From the NCBI RefSeq assembly GCF_003477885.1, contig NZ_QUEE01000015.1, forward strand, positions 1 through 64,000: 64,000 nucleotides of DNA. Reading direction: 5' to 3'. The stretch's first letter is position 1. Each line of letters starts with the position of its first letter. Positions 32,951 to 41,883 of this stretch are shown here, piece after piece. The notes beneath the pieces were generated by a model, which was not told the DNA's origin, searched no databases, and was given only the letters and a program-made list of their open reading frames with translations. A program made the position numbers and the translations under genes. The stretch comes from Lachnotalea sp. AF33-28 (GTDB taxonomy: Bacteria > Bacillota > Clostridia > Lachnospirales > Lachnospiraceae).

Positions 32951-35233
32951 TCACTGTTTTCCTTTATCCGTAAGCATCTTTATCAGCATTCTCTGGGCCT
33001 CTTCCTTATAGAAGAGAACATCATATTCGTTCCCCTTTTCACTGACTCTCGTTTCGGATACGATACCGGATTCCTTTCCCTTTTTCGAAGCCCGTTTTGC
33101 CGGCCTTTGATTCACAAAATACAGCTCCAGGTATCCCTCATCAATAAGCTGCTGCTCCACGGATTTTATCGTCAGGCGTTTCATGGACTGATCGTCCCGC
33201 AGATCATTGAGCTGGCCCACAAAATCACTTAGGGAAGTAAGATCGGAATAATGGATCTGCGATAAGATTTCCTCCGTGATAGAAAAATCTGTTTTTCCTT
33301 TCTTTGCCGGCCTCACCATGGCCCCTTCGGCTCCCGGATTTTTAATATCAGCTTCCTGCTCTGTTCCTGCCTCCGTGTCAATCCCCAGATCATCCAACGC
33401 CTTGCGGATGCACTCCACAAATCTCAATCCGTATTTTTCATATTTAAATTCACCTACGCCGGACACGGTCAGCATCTGAGCTTTTGTAAGCGGTTTTACA
33501 ACACACATATGTACCAGCGTTTTGTCTGAAAATACGATGTAAGGCGGAAGGTTCTCTTCTCGGGCGATGTCCGTACGCAAGCCGCGCAGTCTCTCAAACA
33601 GCGCATTTTCTGACTCTGTAAACTGTGTTCCGGACGGCAGGCTTTTCCTGGACTTCTTTTCGGATTTGACTTTGGCGGGATGTTCCTGCTCCTTGGCCAT
33701 CTTCATCAGGACCTGCTCCGATTCTTCCGTGACCAGACGGGCTTTCTGTGCGAGTTTCACAACCGCATACTCATCATTGGTGATTGCCAGATAGTCACTT
33801 AGCAGGAGATAATTCAACACCTGCCGCAGTTTAAATACGGGCACATCCGCAAGCTTTGCATAATACGGGTTGCCATCCATCCGATACTGCCGGATTTTAG
33901 CCGTGTTGGCGCCATGGACGGTGTCGATGATCACTGTGGTGCCGTACCGCTGATGGCTGCTCTCCACACAGCCGATCAGGCTTCTTGCAATATCGGTCAC
34001 ATCCACCGTTTCGAACTGGCTTAAACAGTTGGAGCAATTGCCGCAGTAGTTGCTGCCATACTCACCGAAGTACCTCAAAATATAATCGCGGAGACACTCG
34101 TTGGTAAAGCAGTAATAGGTCATCTTCCTTAACCTCTCCCGGTCCCGCTCCTGGACCATCGCTCTGGTCACCGGATCCAGTTCCTGATTCTCCTGATTAT
34201 GATCGATAAACAGCTGATTGGTGATCACATCCTGTCCGCCGTAGAGAAGTATACATTCCGAAGGCTCACCGTCCCTGCCCGCGCGGCCGGCTTCCTGATA
34301 ATAGCTCTCCATATTTTTCGGCATATTATAATGGACAACGAACCGGACGTTAGACTTGTCAATTCCCATACCGAAGGCATTGGTGGCCACAATGATCAAA
34401 CGGCGGTCAAAAATAAAATCGTCCTGGTTCTTACGCCGCTCTGAATCGCTTAGCCCCGCATGATATCTGGTAACAGAAAATCCGTCATCCGTCAGACGGT
34501 CGCAGACTTCCTCCACGCCCTTCCTGGTCAGACAGTAAATAATACCGCAGTCGCCGGGATGGCAGTCCAGATAGTTCTTGAGCACCGCATACTTATCCCT
34601 GGGGGACTGAACACAGAAGTACAAGTTCGGACGGTCAAAGCCCGTCGTCATAACCAGCGGGTCCTGCAGCATCAGGATATCGATGATATCATCCCGCACC
34701 TCCTTTGTGGCGGTTGCGGTGAAGGCGCATACGATGGGCCTTCTGGGAAGCTTTTCGATAAATTCCACGATTTTTAAATAGCTGGGCCGAAAATCCTGTC
34801 CCCACTGTGAAACACAGTGCGCCTCATCCACCGCCACCATGGAGATCTCGGCATTCAGCGCAAAATCCATAAATTCCGCAGTTTCCAGGCGCTCCGGTGC
34901 CACATAGATGATCGGATACCGTCCGTCCCTTGCATATTCCAGCGCTTTATAGTATTGGCTTGCGGTGAGGGAACTGTTCAGATAGGCGGCATGAACGCCG
35001 GCCTGGTTTAAAGAGCTCACCTGATCCTTCATCAGAGAGATCAGGGGCGAGATTACAAGAGTGATGCCATTCATGAGCAGAGCGGGAATCTGATAACAAA
35101 GGGACTTGCCGGCCCCCGTGGGCATAACGCCCAGCACATCCCTCCCGGCCAGGAGGCTGTCGATCAATGCCTCCTGACCTTCGCGGAAGGAATCATAGCC
35201 AAAGTACTGTTTTAATATTTCATATTTATCCAT
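32951..35233 (-). CDS. recQ: ATP-dependent DNA helicase RecQ
   Basis: 760 residues from the ATG after GGAGAG. RecQ unwinds DNA 3' to 5' in recombination and repair. Walker A is GVMPTGAGKS (35-44), the DEAH box is AVDEAHCVSQWG, and motif VI QEAGRAGRDG is present. The RecQ zinc site follows (CFTNECLRD ... CGNCSNC), then a winged helix and an HRDC domain with LRTDIAREENLPPYIVFSD. A further 120-residue C-terminal region is rich in Lys and not typical of RecQ. Upstream are the two-hairpin element and a 60-bp palindromic insertion; downstream cas6 follows with a one-base gap. Confidence 0.95.
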   Translation of the reverse strand: MDKYEILKQYFGYDSFREGQEALIDSLLAGRDVLGVMPTGAGKSLCYQIPALLMNGITLVISPLISLMKDQVSSLNQAGVHAAYLNSSLTASQYYKALEYARDGRYPIIYVAPERLETAEFMDFALNAEISMVAVDEAHCVSQWGQDFRPSYLKIVEFIEKLPRRPIVCAFTATATKEVRDDIIDILMLQDPLVMTTGFDRPNLYFCVQSPRDKYAVLKNYLDCHPGDCGIIYCLTRKGVEEVCDRLTDDGFSVTRYHAGLSDSERRKNQDDFIFDRRLIIVATNAFGMGIDKSNVRFVVHYNMPKNMESYYQEAGRAGRDGEPSECILLYGGQDVITNQLFIDHNQENQELDPVTRAMVQERDRERLRKMTYYCFTNECLRDYILRYFGEYGSNYCGNCSNCLSQFETVDVTDIARSLIGCVESSHQRYGTTVIIDTVHGANTAKIRQYRMDGNPYYAKLADVPVFKLRQVLNYLLLSDYLAITNDEYAVVKLAQKARLVTEESEQVLMKMAKEQEHPAKVKSEKKSRKSLPSGTQFTESENALFERLRGLRTDIAREENLPPYIVFSDKTLVHMCVVKPLTKAQMLTVSGVGEFKYEKYGLRFVECIRKALDDLGIDTEAGTEQEADIKNPGAEGAMVRPAKKGKTDFSITEEILSQIHYSDLTSLSDFVGQLNDLRDDQSMKRLTIKSVEQQLIDEGYLELYFVNQRPAKRASKKGKESGIVSETRVSEKGNEYDVLFYKEEAQRMLIKMLTDKGKQ

Positions 35234-35254
35234 TTTTTCTCTCCGTATACGGTC

Positions 35255-35293
35255 TGTCACCGGTCTAAGGCCTGTGCACACTTCTGTGTGCTG
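35255..35293 (-). repeat. Two-hairpin leader element, copy 4 (recQ)
   Basis: Minus strand GCACAC/GTGTGC with AGAA loop, then a reduced second hairpin and GGTGACAG. First-stem bases differ from the GCGCAC/GTGCGC copies by paired changes. It ends about 15 bases before the recQ ribosome site. Confidence 0.65.
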
Positions 35294-35303
35294 CCGCCGT
35301 CAG

Positions 35304-35363
35304 ATTACTGTTCACGGCTGCCCCGCTATGCGCGGGACGTTTATGGCAGCCGTGAACAGTAAC
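35304..35363. mobile_element. 60-bp palindromic element with 8-bp direct repeats
   Basis: Perfect 18-bp inverted ends TTACTGTTCACGGCTGCC (35305-35322) and their complement (35345-35362). Flanks GCCGTCAG (35296-35303) and GCTGTCAG (35364-35371) agree at 7 of 8 bases. The right flank contains the stop codon of the VOC gene. Same end sequence as the elements at 14535, 41884 and 61852. Confidence 0.75.
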
Positions 35364-35367
35364 GCTG

Positions 35368-35739
35368 TCAGCCTTTTACAGGCAGCACCTCCAGCCAGTA
35401 CCCATCCGGATCATTGATAAAGTATATGCCCATGGCCGGATTTTCAAAGCAGACACAGTTCATCTCCTTGTGTTTTACAAGCGCGGCGTCAAAGTCATCC
35501 ACGGTAAACGCCAGGTGAAATTCATTGTCTCCCAGGTCATACGCCCGGTCAAAATCTCTAAGCCACGTCAGTTCCAGCAGGTGTTCCGACTGCCCGTCCC
35601 CCAGGTAAACGATGATGAACTCACCGCTCTGCGGCTCAATACGGCGCGTTTCCCTAAGTCCCAGCGCCTCTTCATAAAAAGCCAGGGATTTATCCAGATC
35701 CCGTACGTTCAGGTTATTGTGTGCGAATTTAAATCTCAT
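35368..35739 (-). CDS. VOC family protein, glyoxalase I-like
   Basis: About 123 residues, one vicinal oxygen chelate domain made of two beta-alpha-beta repeats. It reads HNNLNVRDLDKSLAFYEEAL, then EHLLELTW, EFHLAFTVDDFD and FINDPDGYWLEVLP. The His and Glu residues at the ends of these strands are the usual metal ligands, as in lactoylglutathione lyase; methylglyoxal detoxification is likely but not certain. The ATG at 35739 lies inside the end of the metallo-hydrolase gene (11-bp overlap); an upstream GTG is an alternative. Confidence 0.85.
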   Translation of the reverse strand: MRFKFAHNNLNVRDLDKSLAFYEEALGLRETRRIEPQSGEFIIVYLGDGQSEHLLELTWLRDFDRAYDLGDNEFHLAFTVDDFDAALVKHKEMNCVCFENPAMGIYFINDPDGYWLEVLPVKG

Positions 35740-36457
35740 AGCTGTCACCGTCCTTTTTGATTTCTATGATTTTGTCCCTGTATTCCAGAGAACATCTATC
35801 CTTCTTTAATCTGTCAATGACCGAAAAATCGCCCCAGCAGTGCATCGGAAATGCGCGGTCCGCATGTGCTGTTTTCATAAAACAATCAAAGCCCAGGTAA
35901 TAATCCTCTTCCTGTCTGGGATCCAGAGGAAGAAAGGCAAGTTCAAAATGCCTGCCCTTTATCTTATCCATTTCGCGCAGGAAATCCCTTTCCATGCTGC
36001 GGTTCCAATCATCCCCTTCTTCCCACCACTTCCACCAGTTCAGATCGCCTGCATGGTAGATACTTCTGCCTTCACAGCTCACTATAAAGGCGACCCCCTC
36101 ATCTGTGGAGGCCAGCGTCTCCACGGAAATAGAAGATTGTCCTTCTCTGTACTCGCAGGATACATTTTTCCCGATGTATCGGATCCGATCCCGCGCGGGA
36201 TTGGGGATGCCGATCCGGTCCATATATTTACTGTTCATACAGATATCGCCGGACAGTATAAAAAGGATATGCGGATATCTCTCTGCCAATTCAAATATTT
36301 TCTTATCATAGTGATCATGATGCTTGTGGCTGGCAAAGACATAAACCGATTTTTCCGGATCAAATTCCGGTATTTCCCCCTCAAAATAATCAAACAGAAG
36401 GACGGATCTTTCCAGTTCCACCGAAAAACTGCTGTGGTGAATATATGTGATCTTCAT
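35729..36457 (-). CDS. Metallo-beta-lactamase fold hydrolase
   Basis: 242 residues. The metal motif SHKHHDHY fits HxHxDH, with later ligands in IYHAGDLNWW and MHCWGDF. This pattern is close to UlaG-like or general L-ascorbate-6-P lactonase-like hydrolases, but the substrate is not evident. AAAGGAGG precedes the ATG, directly after a copy of the two-hairpin element. It overlaps the VOC gene, so the two probably act together. Confidence 0.82.
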   Translation of the reverse strand: MKITYIHHSSFSVELERSVLLFDYFEGEIPEFDPEKSVYVFASHKHHDHYDKKIFELAERYPHILFILSGDICMNSKYMDRIGIPNPARDRIRYIGKNVSCEYREGQSSISVETLASTDEGVAFIVSCEGRSIYHAGDLNWWKWWEEGDDWNRSMERDFLREMDKIKGRHFELAFLPLDPRQEEDYYLGFDCFMKTAHADRAFPMHCWGDFSVIDRLKKDRCSLEYRDKIIEIKKDGDSYEI

Positions 36458-36472
36458 ACGGCCTCCTTTTCA

Positions 36473-36518
36473 TGTTCCAACTGCAGATTGATGACCTGCA
36501 TACACTTCAGCGTGCTTC
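36473..36518 (-). repeat. Two-hairpin leader element, copy 5 (metallo-hydrolase)
   Basis: Keeps GCAGGTCATCAATCT and the flanking stems in weaker form. It lies between the MATE gene stop and the metallo-hydrolase ribosome site, ending four bases before AAAGGAGG. Confidence 0.7.
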
Positions 36519-36551
36519 CTCTTTCACCGAACACTGCCTGCGCGCTTAACC

Positions 36552-37928
36552 CTATTCCTTCGCCGATACTCCTGCACAGGATGACCTGCCGAATCTTAAA
36601 AGCAGAAACACGAAAAGCCATGCGGGCAGGATCAGGCCCTTTAATATGCTGGAGATGCTGATGCTCCACCAGATGCCGTTTAAGCCCAAAGACGTTTGGG
36701 CCAGAACCATGGCCAAAGGGATCCTAAGTCCTGTAAACACGATTCCTACCAGAGAAGGAGGTACCGTCCTCCCCAGCCCCTGGAAAGTGCCGGCGGAGGC
36801 GGCCTCAGTGCACATAAACAGCTGGGACACTCCCAATATCCTAAGATAATCGATTCCCATAGGGATCACATCACTTTCCGTGATAAAGATGCGGAATAGA
36901 ACCTCCGGAAACAGGATCAGCACGGCGGATGTGACAATGCCCCAGGCCATCATAACGCCCATGGCGGAAGCATATCCTCTTTTTACTCTCTTTAACCTGC
37001 CTGCCCCGTAGTTCTGAGCTGTAAATGCATTCACCGCGCTGCCAAACCCGTCCGCTGTCATCCAGGAAATGGACTCAATCTGACTGCCCACCTTCTGAAC
37101 CGCCACGGCGGCATCCCCCCATCCCGCAATCAGCCGGGCAATGATCATAGAGATGCCGGTAAACAGCAGGCTCTGTACCGCGACTGGAAATCCGATGCCA
37201 AGTATCTCCCGATAGCAGGACGCCTCTGTTCTGCGCAGCAGATGAAGCCTGGAAAAAATGACCGGATCTTTTCTGACAATCAGCAGATAGACAACAAACA
37301 CGATCACCTGTGCCAGCACGGTCGCTATCGCCGCACCGGCCACCCCAAGCGCGGGCAGCGGACCGGGGCCGAATATCAGTACGGGATCCAGCACCACATT
37401 GATCAGCAGCCCGATGCAGGTGGCGCGGAAAGTCACTCCGCTGTTGCCCATGGCGGTCAGCAATCCCGTCAGTATCTGATTTAAAAACGTAAATACGACG
37501 CCTCCGCAGGTGATCACCAGATAGATTCTCGCATCACGGATCACATCCTGGCTGTTGAGGCGGAAAAAGCCGATCAGAGGGCCGTTAAATATGACGGCAA
37601 TAATACCGTAGATCATGCCGCAGATGATTCCCATCCACAAGGATGCCCTCGCATAGGATATGGCACGTTCCGGCTTGTCCGCCCCCAGTGACTGGCCGAC
37701 CAGCACCTGGCCTCCCATCCTGGCAAGCACCGCAAAACCGCTGGACAGCCAGAGATACATGCCGGAAGCCCCCACTGCGGCAACCGCGTTGCTGCTGATC
37801 CTTCCGATCCAGATCATATCGGTCAGGTTGTACGCCATCTGCATGAGCGATGTGCCCATGATCGGCAGCGCCAGTCCTGCCAGCGCCGTCATAATATTTC
37901 CTTCAAGCAGATTTCTGTTCTTACGCAT
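36552..37928 (-). CDS. MATE family efflux transporter
   Basis: 458 residues with about 12 hydrophobic helices in two similar halves, the fold of multidrug and toxin extrusion antiporters. Typical points: GLALPIMGTSLMQMAYNLTD at the start, VGQSLGADKPERA after helix 2, and FTAQNYGAGRLKRVKRGY in the second half. Na+ or H+ driven export of cationic or drug-like molecules is expected; substrate unknown. It overlaps rsmA by one base (TAATG). Confidence 0.93.
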   Translation of the reverse strand: MRKNRNLLEGNIMTALAGLALPIMGTSLMQMAYNLTDMIWIGRISSNAVAAVGASGMYLWLSSGFAVLARMGGQVLVGQSLGADKPERAISYARASLWMGIICGMIYGIIAVIFNGPLIGFFRLNSQDVIRDARIYLVITCGGVVFTFLNQILTGLLTAMGNSGVTFRATCIGLLINVVLDPVLIFGPGPLPALGVAGAAIATVLAQVIVFVVYLLIVRKDPVIFSRLHLLRRTEASCYREILGIGFPVAVQSLLFTGISMIIARLIAGWGDAAVAVQKVGSQIESISWMTADGFGSAVNAFTAQNYGAGRLKRVKRGYASAMGVMMAWGIVTSAVLILFPEVLFRIFITESDVIPMGIDYLRILGVSQLFMCTEAASAGTFQGLGRTVPPSLVGIVFTGLRIPLAMVLAQTSLGLNGIWWSISISSILKGLILPAWLFVFLLLRFGRSSCAGVSAKE

Positions 37929-38815
37929 TATTTCTCTCCGCCATCGTTTCCTCCCATACCGCTTAAGCAGTTGGCAAGCTGCGCGAACTGTTCCAATGTC
38001 AGTGTCTCACCGCGCACAGTGGGAGACCAGCCGAGGCTTTCGATGGCCTGTGCAATTGTTTCTTTGGTCAAGGTGATTTCCGGCGAATTGTTCAGTCCGT
38101 TCTGGAGGGTTTTCCGCCGCTGGTTAAAGGAAGCCCTGATCAGCTTCCAGAAAAGCTCTTCGTTATCCACATTCACCGGTTTTTTTTCATGCTTTGTCAA
38201 CCGTATCACCGATGAGCCCACCTTGGGTCTGGGGATAAAGCAGTTGGGAGGCACATTGGCCGCTATATAGGGCGAAGCATAGTACTGCACCGCCAGGGAG
38301 AGCGCGCCGTAGTCTTTGGTACCCGGACCGGCCTGCATGCGGTCAGCCACCTCCTTCTGCACCATTACGGTGATATTGATCAGCGGCACCCGGCTCTCAA
38401 ACAGCCCCATTATGATCGGTGTCGTAATATAATATGGAAGGTTGGCCACCACCTTGATGGGTTTTCCATCATTCTGCTCCTGCACCAGCCGGTTTAAATC
38501 CAGCTTCAGGATATCTCCGTGTATCACGCTGACATTGTCATAATCCTTCAGAGTTTCCTCCAGAATCGGGATCAGGTTGTCGTCGATCTCAACCGCAGTC
38601 ACTCTTTTGGCCGCTTCCGCCAGATATTGGGTCATGGTGCCGATGCCGGGACCGATCTCCAGGACAAAGTCTTCTTTTGAGATGTCCGCCGCCCGCACGA
38701 TCTTCTCCAGCACATGGGTGTCGATCAGAAAATTCTGCCCGAACCGCTTCTGGAAGTCAAACTCGTATTTCTGTATGATTTCAATTGTTTTTTTGGGATT
38801 TCCCAGTTCCGCCAT
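37928..38815 (-). CDS. rsmA: 16S rRNA dimethyladenosine transferase (KsgA)
   Basis: 295 residues. It methylates A1518 and A1519 (E. coli numbers) of 16S rRNA. Seen: QNFLID, the SAM site VLEIGPGIGTMTQYL, VEIDD, and the catalytic NLPYYI. The preceding DNA has three tandem ribosome-site modules, so its start region is unusual. It lies in the usual company of tatD and metG. Confidence 0.96.
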   Translation of the reverse strand: MAELGNPKKTIEIIQKYEFDFQKRFGQNFLIDTHVLEKIVRAADISKEDFVLEIGPGIGTMTQYLAEAAKRVTAVEIDDNLIPILEETLKDYDNVSVIHGDILKLDLNRLVQEQNDGKPIKVVANLPYYITTPIIMGLFESRVPLINITVMVQKEVADRMQAGPGTKDYGALSLAVQYYASPYIAANVPPNCFIPRPKVGSSVIRLTKHEKKPVNVDNEELFWKLIRASFNQRRKTLQNGLNNSPEITLTKETIAQAIESLGWSPTVRGETLTLEQFAQLANCLSGMGGNDGGEK

Positions 38816-38861
38816 GTATTCCTCCGCTCATGTATTCCTCCGCTTACTGTATTCCTCCGCG
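38814..38861 (-). repeat. Triplicated ribosome-site module before rsmA
   Basis: Three tandem 16-bp units read on the minus strand as GCGGAGGAATACA followed by GTAA, TGA or TGG. Units two and three each give AGGAGG-like site plus ATG. The second ATG (38831) opens a 16-codon frame ending at 38781 that overlaps the rsmA start out of frame. Confidence 0.75.
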
Positions 38862-38900
38862 CCGCCAGTTTATGCAGCAGCACGGCTGTGCTGCAATCGC

Positions 38901-39665
38901 CTATATGCCGTAAAATCTTCTCGCATTCCCATAAGCGGCATCGATAACACTATCATAATCGATCTCCTTTAATTCGGCAATAGCCCTGGCCACCAACGGC
39001 AGATTTAAAGAAGAATTCCGCTTGCCTCTGTTGGGAACAGGCGCGAGATAGGGGCAGTCGGTTTCCAAAAGCAGCCTGTCAAGTGGAGCGTATTTGACCA
39101 CTTCCTTAAGCTTTTTCGCGTTTTGAAAGGTCACCACTCCGCCAATTCCCAGATAATATCCCATATTCAGATATTCTCTCGCCATTTCCACAGAATAAGA
39201 GTAGCAGTGAATCACCATCCTGTGATCCGCCCCGCCTTTTGCTTTGATTATATTCAGCGTATCCTCTGCCGCATCTCTGGAATGGATGATCACCGGCTTA
39301 TCCAGTTCCCGGGCCAGATCCAGCTGGCGCTCAAACCAGTATTTCTGCACGTCCCGGCCCGGGGTGTCCCAGTAATAGTCCAGGCCGATTTCCCCTACGG
39401 CCACAATCTTGGGCAGCTGCAGGGCTTCCTTCAGATCCCTGATATCGCTCTCCTTCAATTCTTCCGTTTCGTTGGGATGAATCCCCACCGCCCCGTATAC
39501 ATAGGGATATTGTTCCGTCAGCGCGACGGTACTTTTAACACTTGCCAGGCTGGCACTCACATTCACCACATATCCGATCCCCACGCCGGGCAGCTGACTC
39601 ATCAGGCTGTCTCTGTCACTGTCAAAGGCTTTATCATCATAATGAGCATGTGTATCAAATATCAT
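38901..39665 (-). CDS. tatD: TatD family DNase/hydrolase
   Basis: 254 residues. TatD proteins are metal-dependent nucleases of the amidohydrolase fold. Seen: FDTHAHYDD (HxH metal pair), VGEIGLDYYW, VIIHSRDA, MVIHCYS and LLETDCPYLAPVP, all family signatures. It lies between rsmA and metG, the order seen in Bacillus (metS-yabD-...-ksgA). Confidence 0.95.
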   Translation of the reverse strand: MIFDTHAHYDDKAFDSDRDSLMSQLPGVGIGYVVNVSASLASVKSTVALTEQYPYVYGAVGIHPNETEELKESDIRDLKEALQLPKIVAVGEIGLDYYWDTPGRDVQKYWFERQLDLARELDKPVIIHSRDAAEDTLNIIKAKGGADHRMVIHCYSYSVEMAREYLNMGYYLGIGGVVTFQNAKKLKEVVKYAPLDRLLLETDCPYLAPVPNRGKRNSSLNLPLVARAIAELKEIDYDSVIDAAYGNARRFYGI

Positions 39666-39762
39666 CTCTCAGTCCTCCTAATTGCCGCCGTCACCCATGA
39701 CTGCCGCAGTGCGATCCCAAGCGGAGCGATTTTAATCATTAAGCCGTATGTTCCTATTGAAA

Positions 39763-39814
39763 AATAATACGGACAGCCCGATGCACATCAAAGCTGCGCA
39801 TAAAGGCTGCCCGA
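39763..39814 (-). terminator. Possible terminator after metG
   Basis: Minus strand CGGGCAGCC ... GGGCTGTCCG imperfect stem followed by TATTATTTTT, just downstream of the metG stop. One mismatch and a 30-base loop with a small inner stem lower confidence. Confidence 0.5.
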
Positions 39815-39828
39815 ACTGTTACCATATA

Positions 39829-41778
39829 TCAGCAGATCTCCGCCCCTGCAGGCATGTCTTTCTCCGGAGTCATCAGCGCCAGATTGCCTTTATCGTCCTC
39901 TGCGCACAGCAGCATCCCTTCGGAAAGCACTCCTGCCAGCTTCGCCGGCTTTAGGTTCACAACCACCATTACCTTCTTGCCGACCATCTCTTCCGGCGTA
40001 TAATATGCCTTGATGCCGGATACGATCTGCTTCACCTGGCTGCCGATCTTCACCTGCGAGCACAAAAGCTTCTTGGATTTCGGAACAGCTTCGCATTTAA
40101 TGATCTCGCCCACCTGGAACTGGAGTTTTGCGAAATCATCATACGTGATCTCCGGCTTAGCTTCGATATCTATCACGGGTTCTTCCTCTTTAACAGGTTC
40201 CGCTGCCGGTTTGGCGGTTTCCGCCTTTGCCAGCACTTCCTCTAAATCCATACGGGCAAACAGGATTTCAGGCTTTTCGGTCACTTTCCTGCCGCTTTCG
40301 TATTTACCGAACGCATCCAGCTCTTCCATATCCCGCAGCTTCCCGTTCAGCTGATCCGCGATTCGGTCAGCGGTCTCGGGCATATAAGGCTTAAGCAGGC
40401 TGGCGCCGATCAATATGCCTTCCACCAGATTATACAGCACCTCGGCCAGGCGGTCTTTCTTTGTCTCATCCTTCGCGAGCACCCACGGCATGGTCTCATC
40501 GATATACTTGTTGCAGCGCTTGAAGAGATTGAAAATCTCGGTGATGGCATCGGCCACGCGCAGATCCTCCATCTTCTTCTCCACATTTTTTACCGTGGAA
40601 AGGGCGAATGCTTTCAGTTCCTCATCCACCGGTTCGCTTGCGCCGGTGCAGGTCACACTGCCGCTGAAATATTTATTGGACATGGAGATCGTCCGGTTCA
40701 CCAGATTGCCCAGGGTGTTGGCCAGGTCGGAATTAATCCTCTCCACCAGAAGCTCCCAGGTGATCATGCCATCGTTATCAAAGGGCATCTCATGGAGCAC
40801 GAAATAGCGCACAGCGTCCACGCCGAACATATCCGTCAGGTCATCGGCATACATCACATTACCTTTGGATTTGCTCATCTTGCCGCCATTCATCAGCAGC
40901 CAGGGATGTCCGAAGATCTGCTTGGGCAGTGGCAGTCCCAGCGCCATCAGCATGATCGGCCAGTATATGGTATGGAATCTTAAGATATCCTTGCCGATCA
41001 AGTGCAGGTCAGCGGGCCAGTATTTCTCAAACAGGCTGCCGTTTTCGCCGTCCAGATCATATCCAAGGCCCGTGATATAGTTGGAAAGTGCGTCAATCCA
41101 CACATATACCACATGCTTATCATCAAAATCCACCGGCACGCCCCATTTGAACGAGGTCCTGGATACGCACAGATCCTGCAGGCCCGGCAGAAGGAAATTG
41201 TTCATCATTTCATTTTTTCTGGATTCCGGCTGAATGAATTCCGGATGGCTGTTGATGTGGTCAATCAGCCTCTGGGTATAATTGCCCAGCTTTAAGAAAT
41301 ATGCTTCTTCCCTGGCAGGCTGTACCTCTGCTCCGCAGTCGGGGCATCTGCCATCCACCAGCTGGGAAGCGGTGAAGAAGGATTCGCAGGGCTTGCAGTA
41401 CATGCCCTCGTAATATCCTTTATAAATATCGCCCTGTTCATAGAGCTTCCGGAATATCTTCTGCACCTGCTTCTCATGGTAATCATCGGTAGTGCGTATA
41501 AATTTATCATAGGAGGTGTTCATCAGATCCCAGATTCTCCTGATCTCACCCGCTGTCTGATCCACGAATTCCTTCGGCGTCACACCCGCTTCATTGGCCT
41601 TGTCCTCGATCTTCTGGCCATGCTCGTCCGTACCTGTCTGGAAGAAAACATCATAACCCTGCATTCGTTTATACCTGGCAATGCTGTCGGCCAGCACGAT
41701 CTCATACGTATTCCCGATGTGCGGTTTGCCGGAAGTATAGGCGATAGCCGTGGTAATGTAATAAGGTTTCTTTGACAT
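39829..41778 (-). CDS. metG: Methionine--tRNA ligase
   Basis: 649 residues. HIGH-like motif PHIGNTYE near residue 19, zinc knuckle CKPC ... CPDC, and KMSKS in GGKMSKSKGNVM. A C-terminal tRNA-binding domain (about 540-649; FQVGEIIKCEAVPKSKKL) is fused by an Ala/Glu/Pro-rich linker, giving the dimeric type. No T-box leader is seen upstream; a plain promoter at 41816-41844 is present. Confidence 0.97.
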   Translation of the reverse strand: MSKKPYYITTAIAYTSGKPHIGNTYEIVLADSIARYKRMQGYDVFFQTGTDEHGQKIEDKANEAGVTPKEFVDQTAGEIRRIWDLMNTSYDKFIRTTDDYHEKQVQKIFRKLYEQGDIYKGYYEGMYCKPCESFFTASQLVDGRCPDCGAEVQPAREEAYFLKLGNYTQRLIDHINSHPEFIQPESRKNEMMNNFLLPGLQDLCVSRTSFKWGVPVDFDDKHVVYVWIDALSNYITGLGYDLDGENGSLFEKYWPADLHLIGKDILRFHTIYWPIMLMALGLPLPKQIFGHPWLLMNGGKMSKSKGNVMYADDLTDMFGVDAVRYFVLHEMPFDNDGMITWELLVERINSDLANTLGNLVNRTISMSNKYFSGSVTCTGASEPVDEELKAFALSTVKNVEKKMEDLRVADAITEIFNLFKRCNKYIDETMPWVLAKDETKKDRLAEVLYNLVEGILIGASLLKPYMPETADRIADQLNGKLRDMEELDAFGKYESGRKVTEKPEILFARMDLEEVLAKAETAKPAAEPVKEEEPVIDIEAKPEITYDDFAKLQFQVGEIIKCEAVPKSKKLLCSQVKIGSQVKQIVSGIKAYYTPEEMVGKKVMVVVNLKPAKLAGVLSEGMLLCAEDDKGNLALMTPEKDMPAGAEIC

Positions 41779-41815
41779 TTTCTATTTCCTCCATATATTA
41801 AGTATGATTCCCATA

Positions 41816-41844
41816 ATTATAGTATATTTTACGCCTTTAGTCAA
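41816..41844 (-). promoter_or_regulatory. metG promoter
   Basis: TTGACT (41839-41844), a 17-bp spacer and TATAAT (41816-41821) on the minus strand. The dyad CCGAATTAATTTCGG (41851-41865) stands just upstream of the -35. Confidence 0.75.
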
Positions 41845-41883
41845 AACAATCCGAATTAATTTCGGCGGTTGTTTGACGGTTGT

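Noticed and set aside
41779..41883. T-box or SAM riboswitch before metG
   Set aside because: No T-box core sequence, specifier stem or SAM-riboswitch motif could be found; a plain promoter explains the region.
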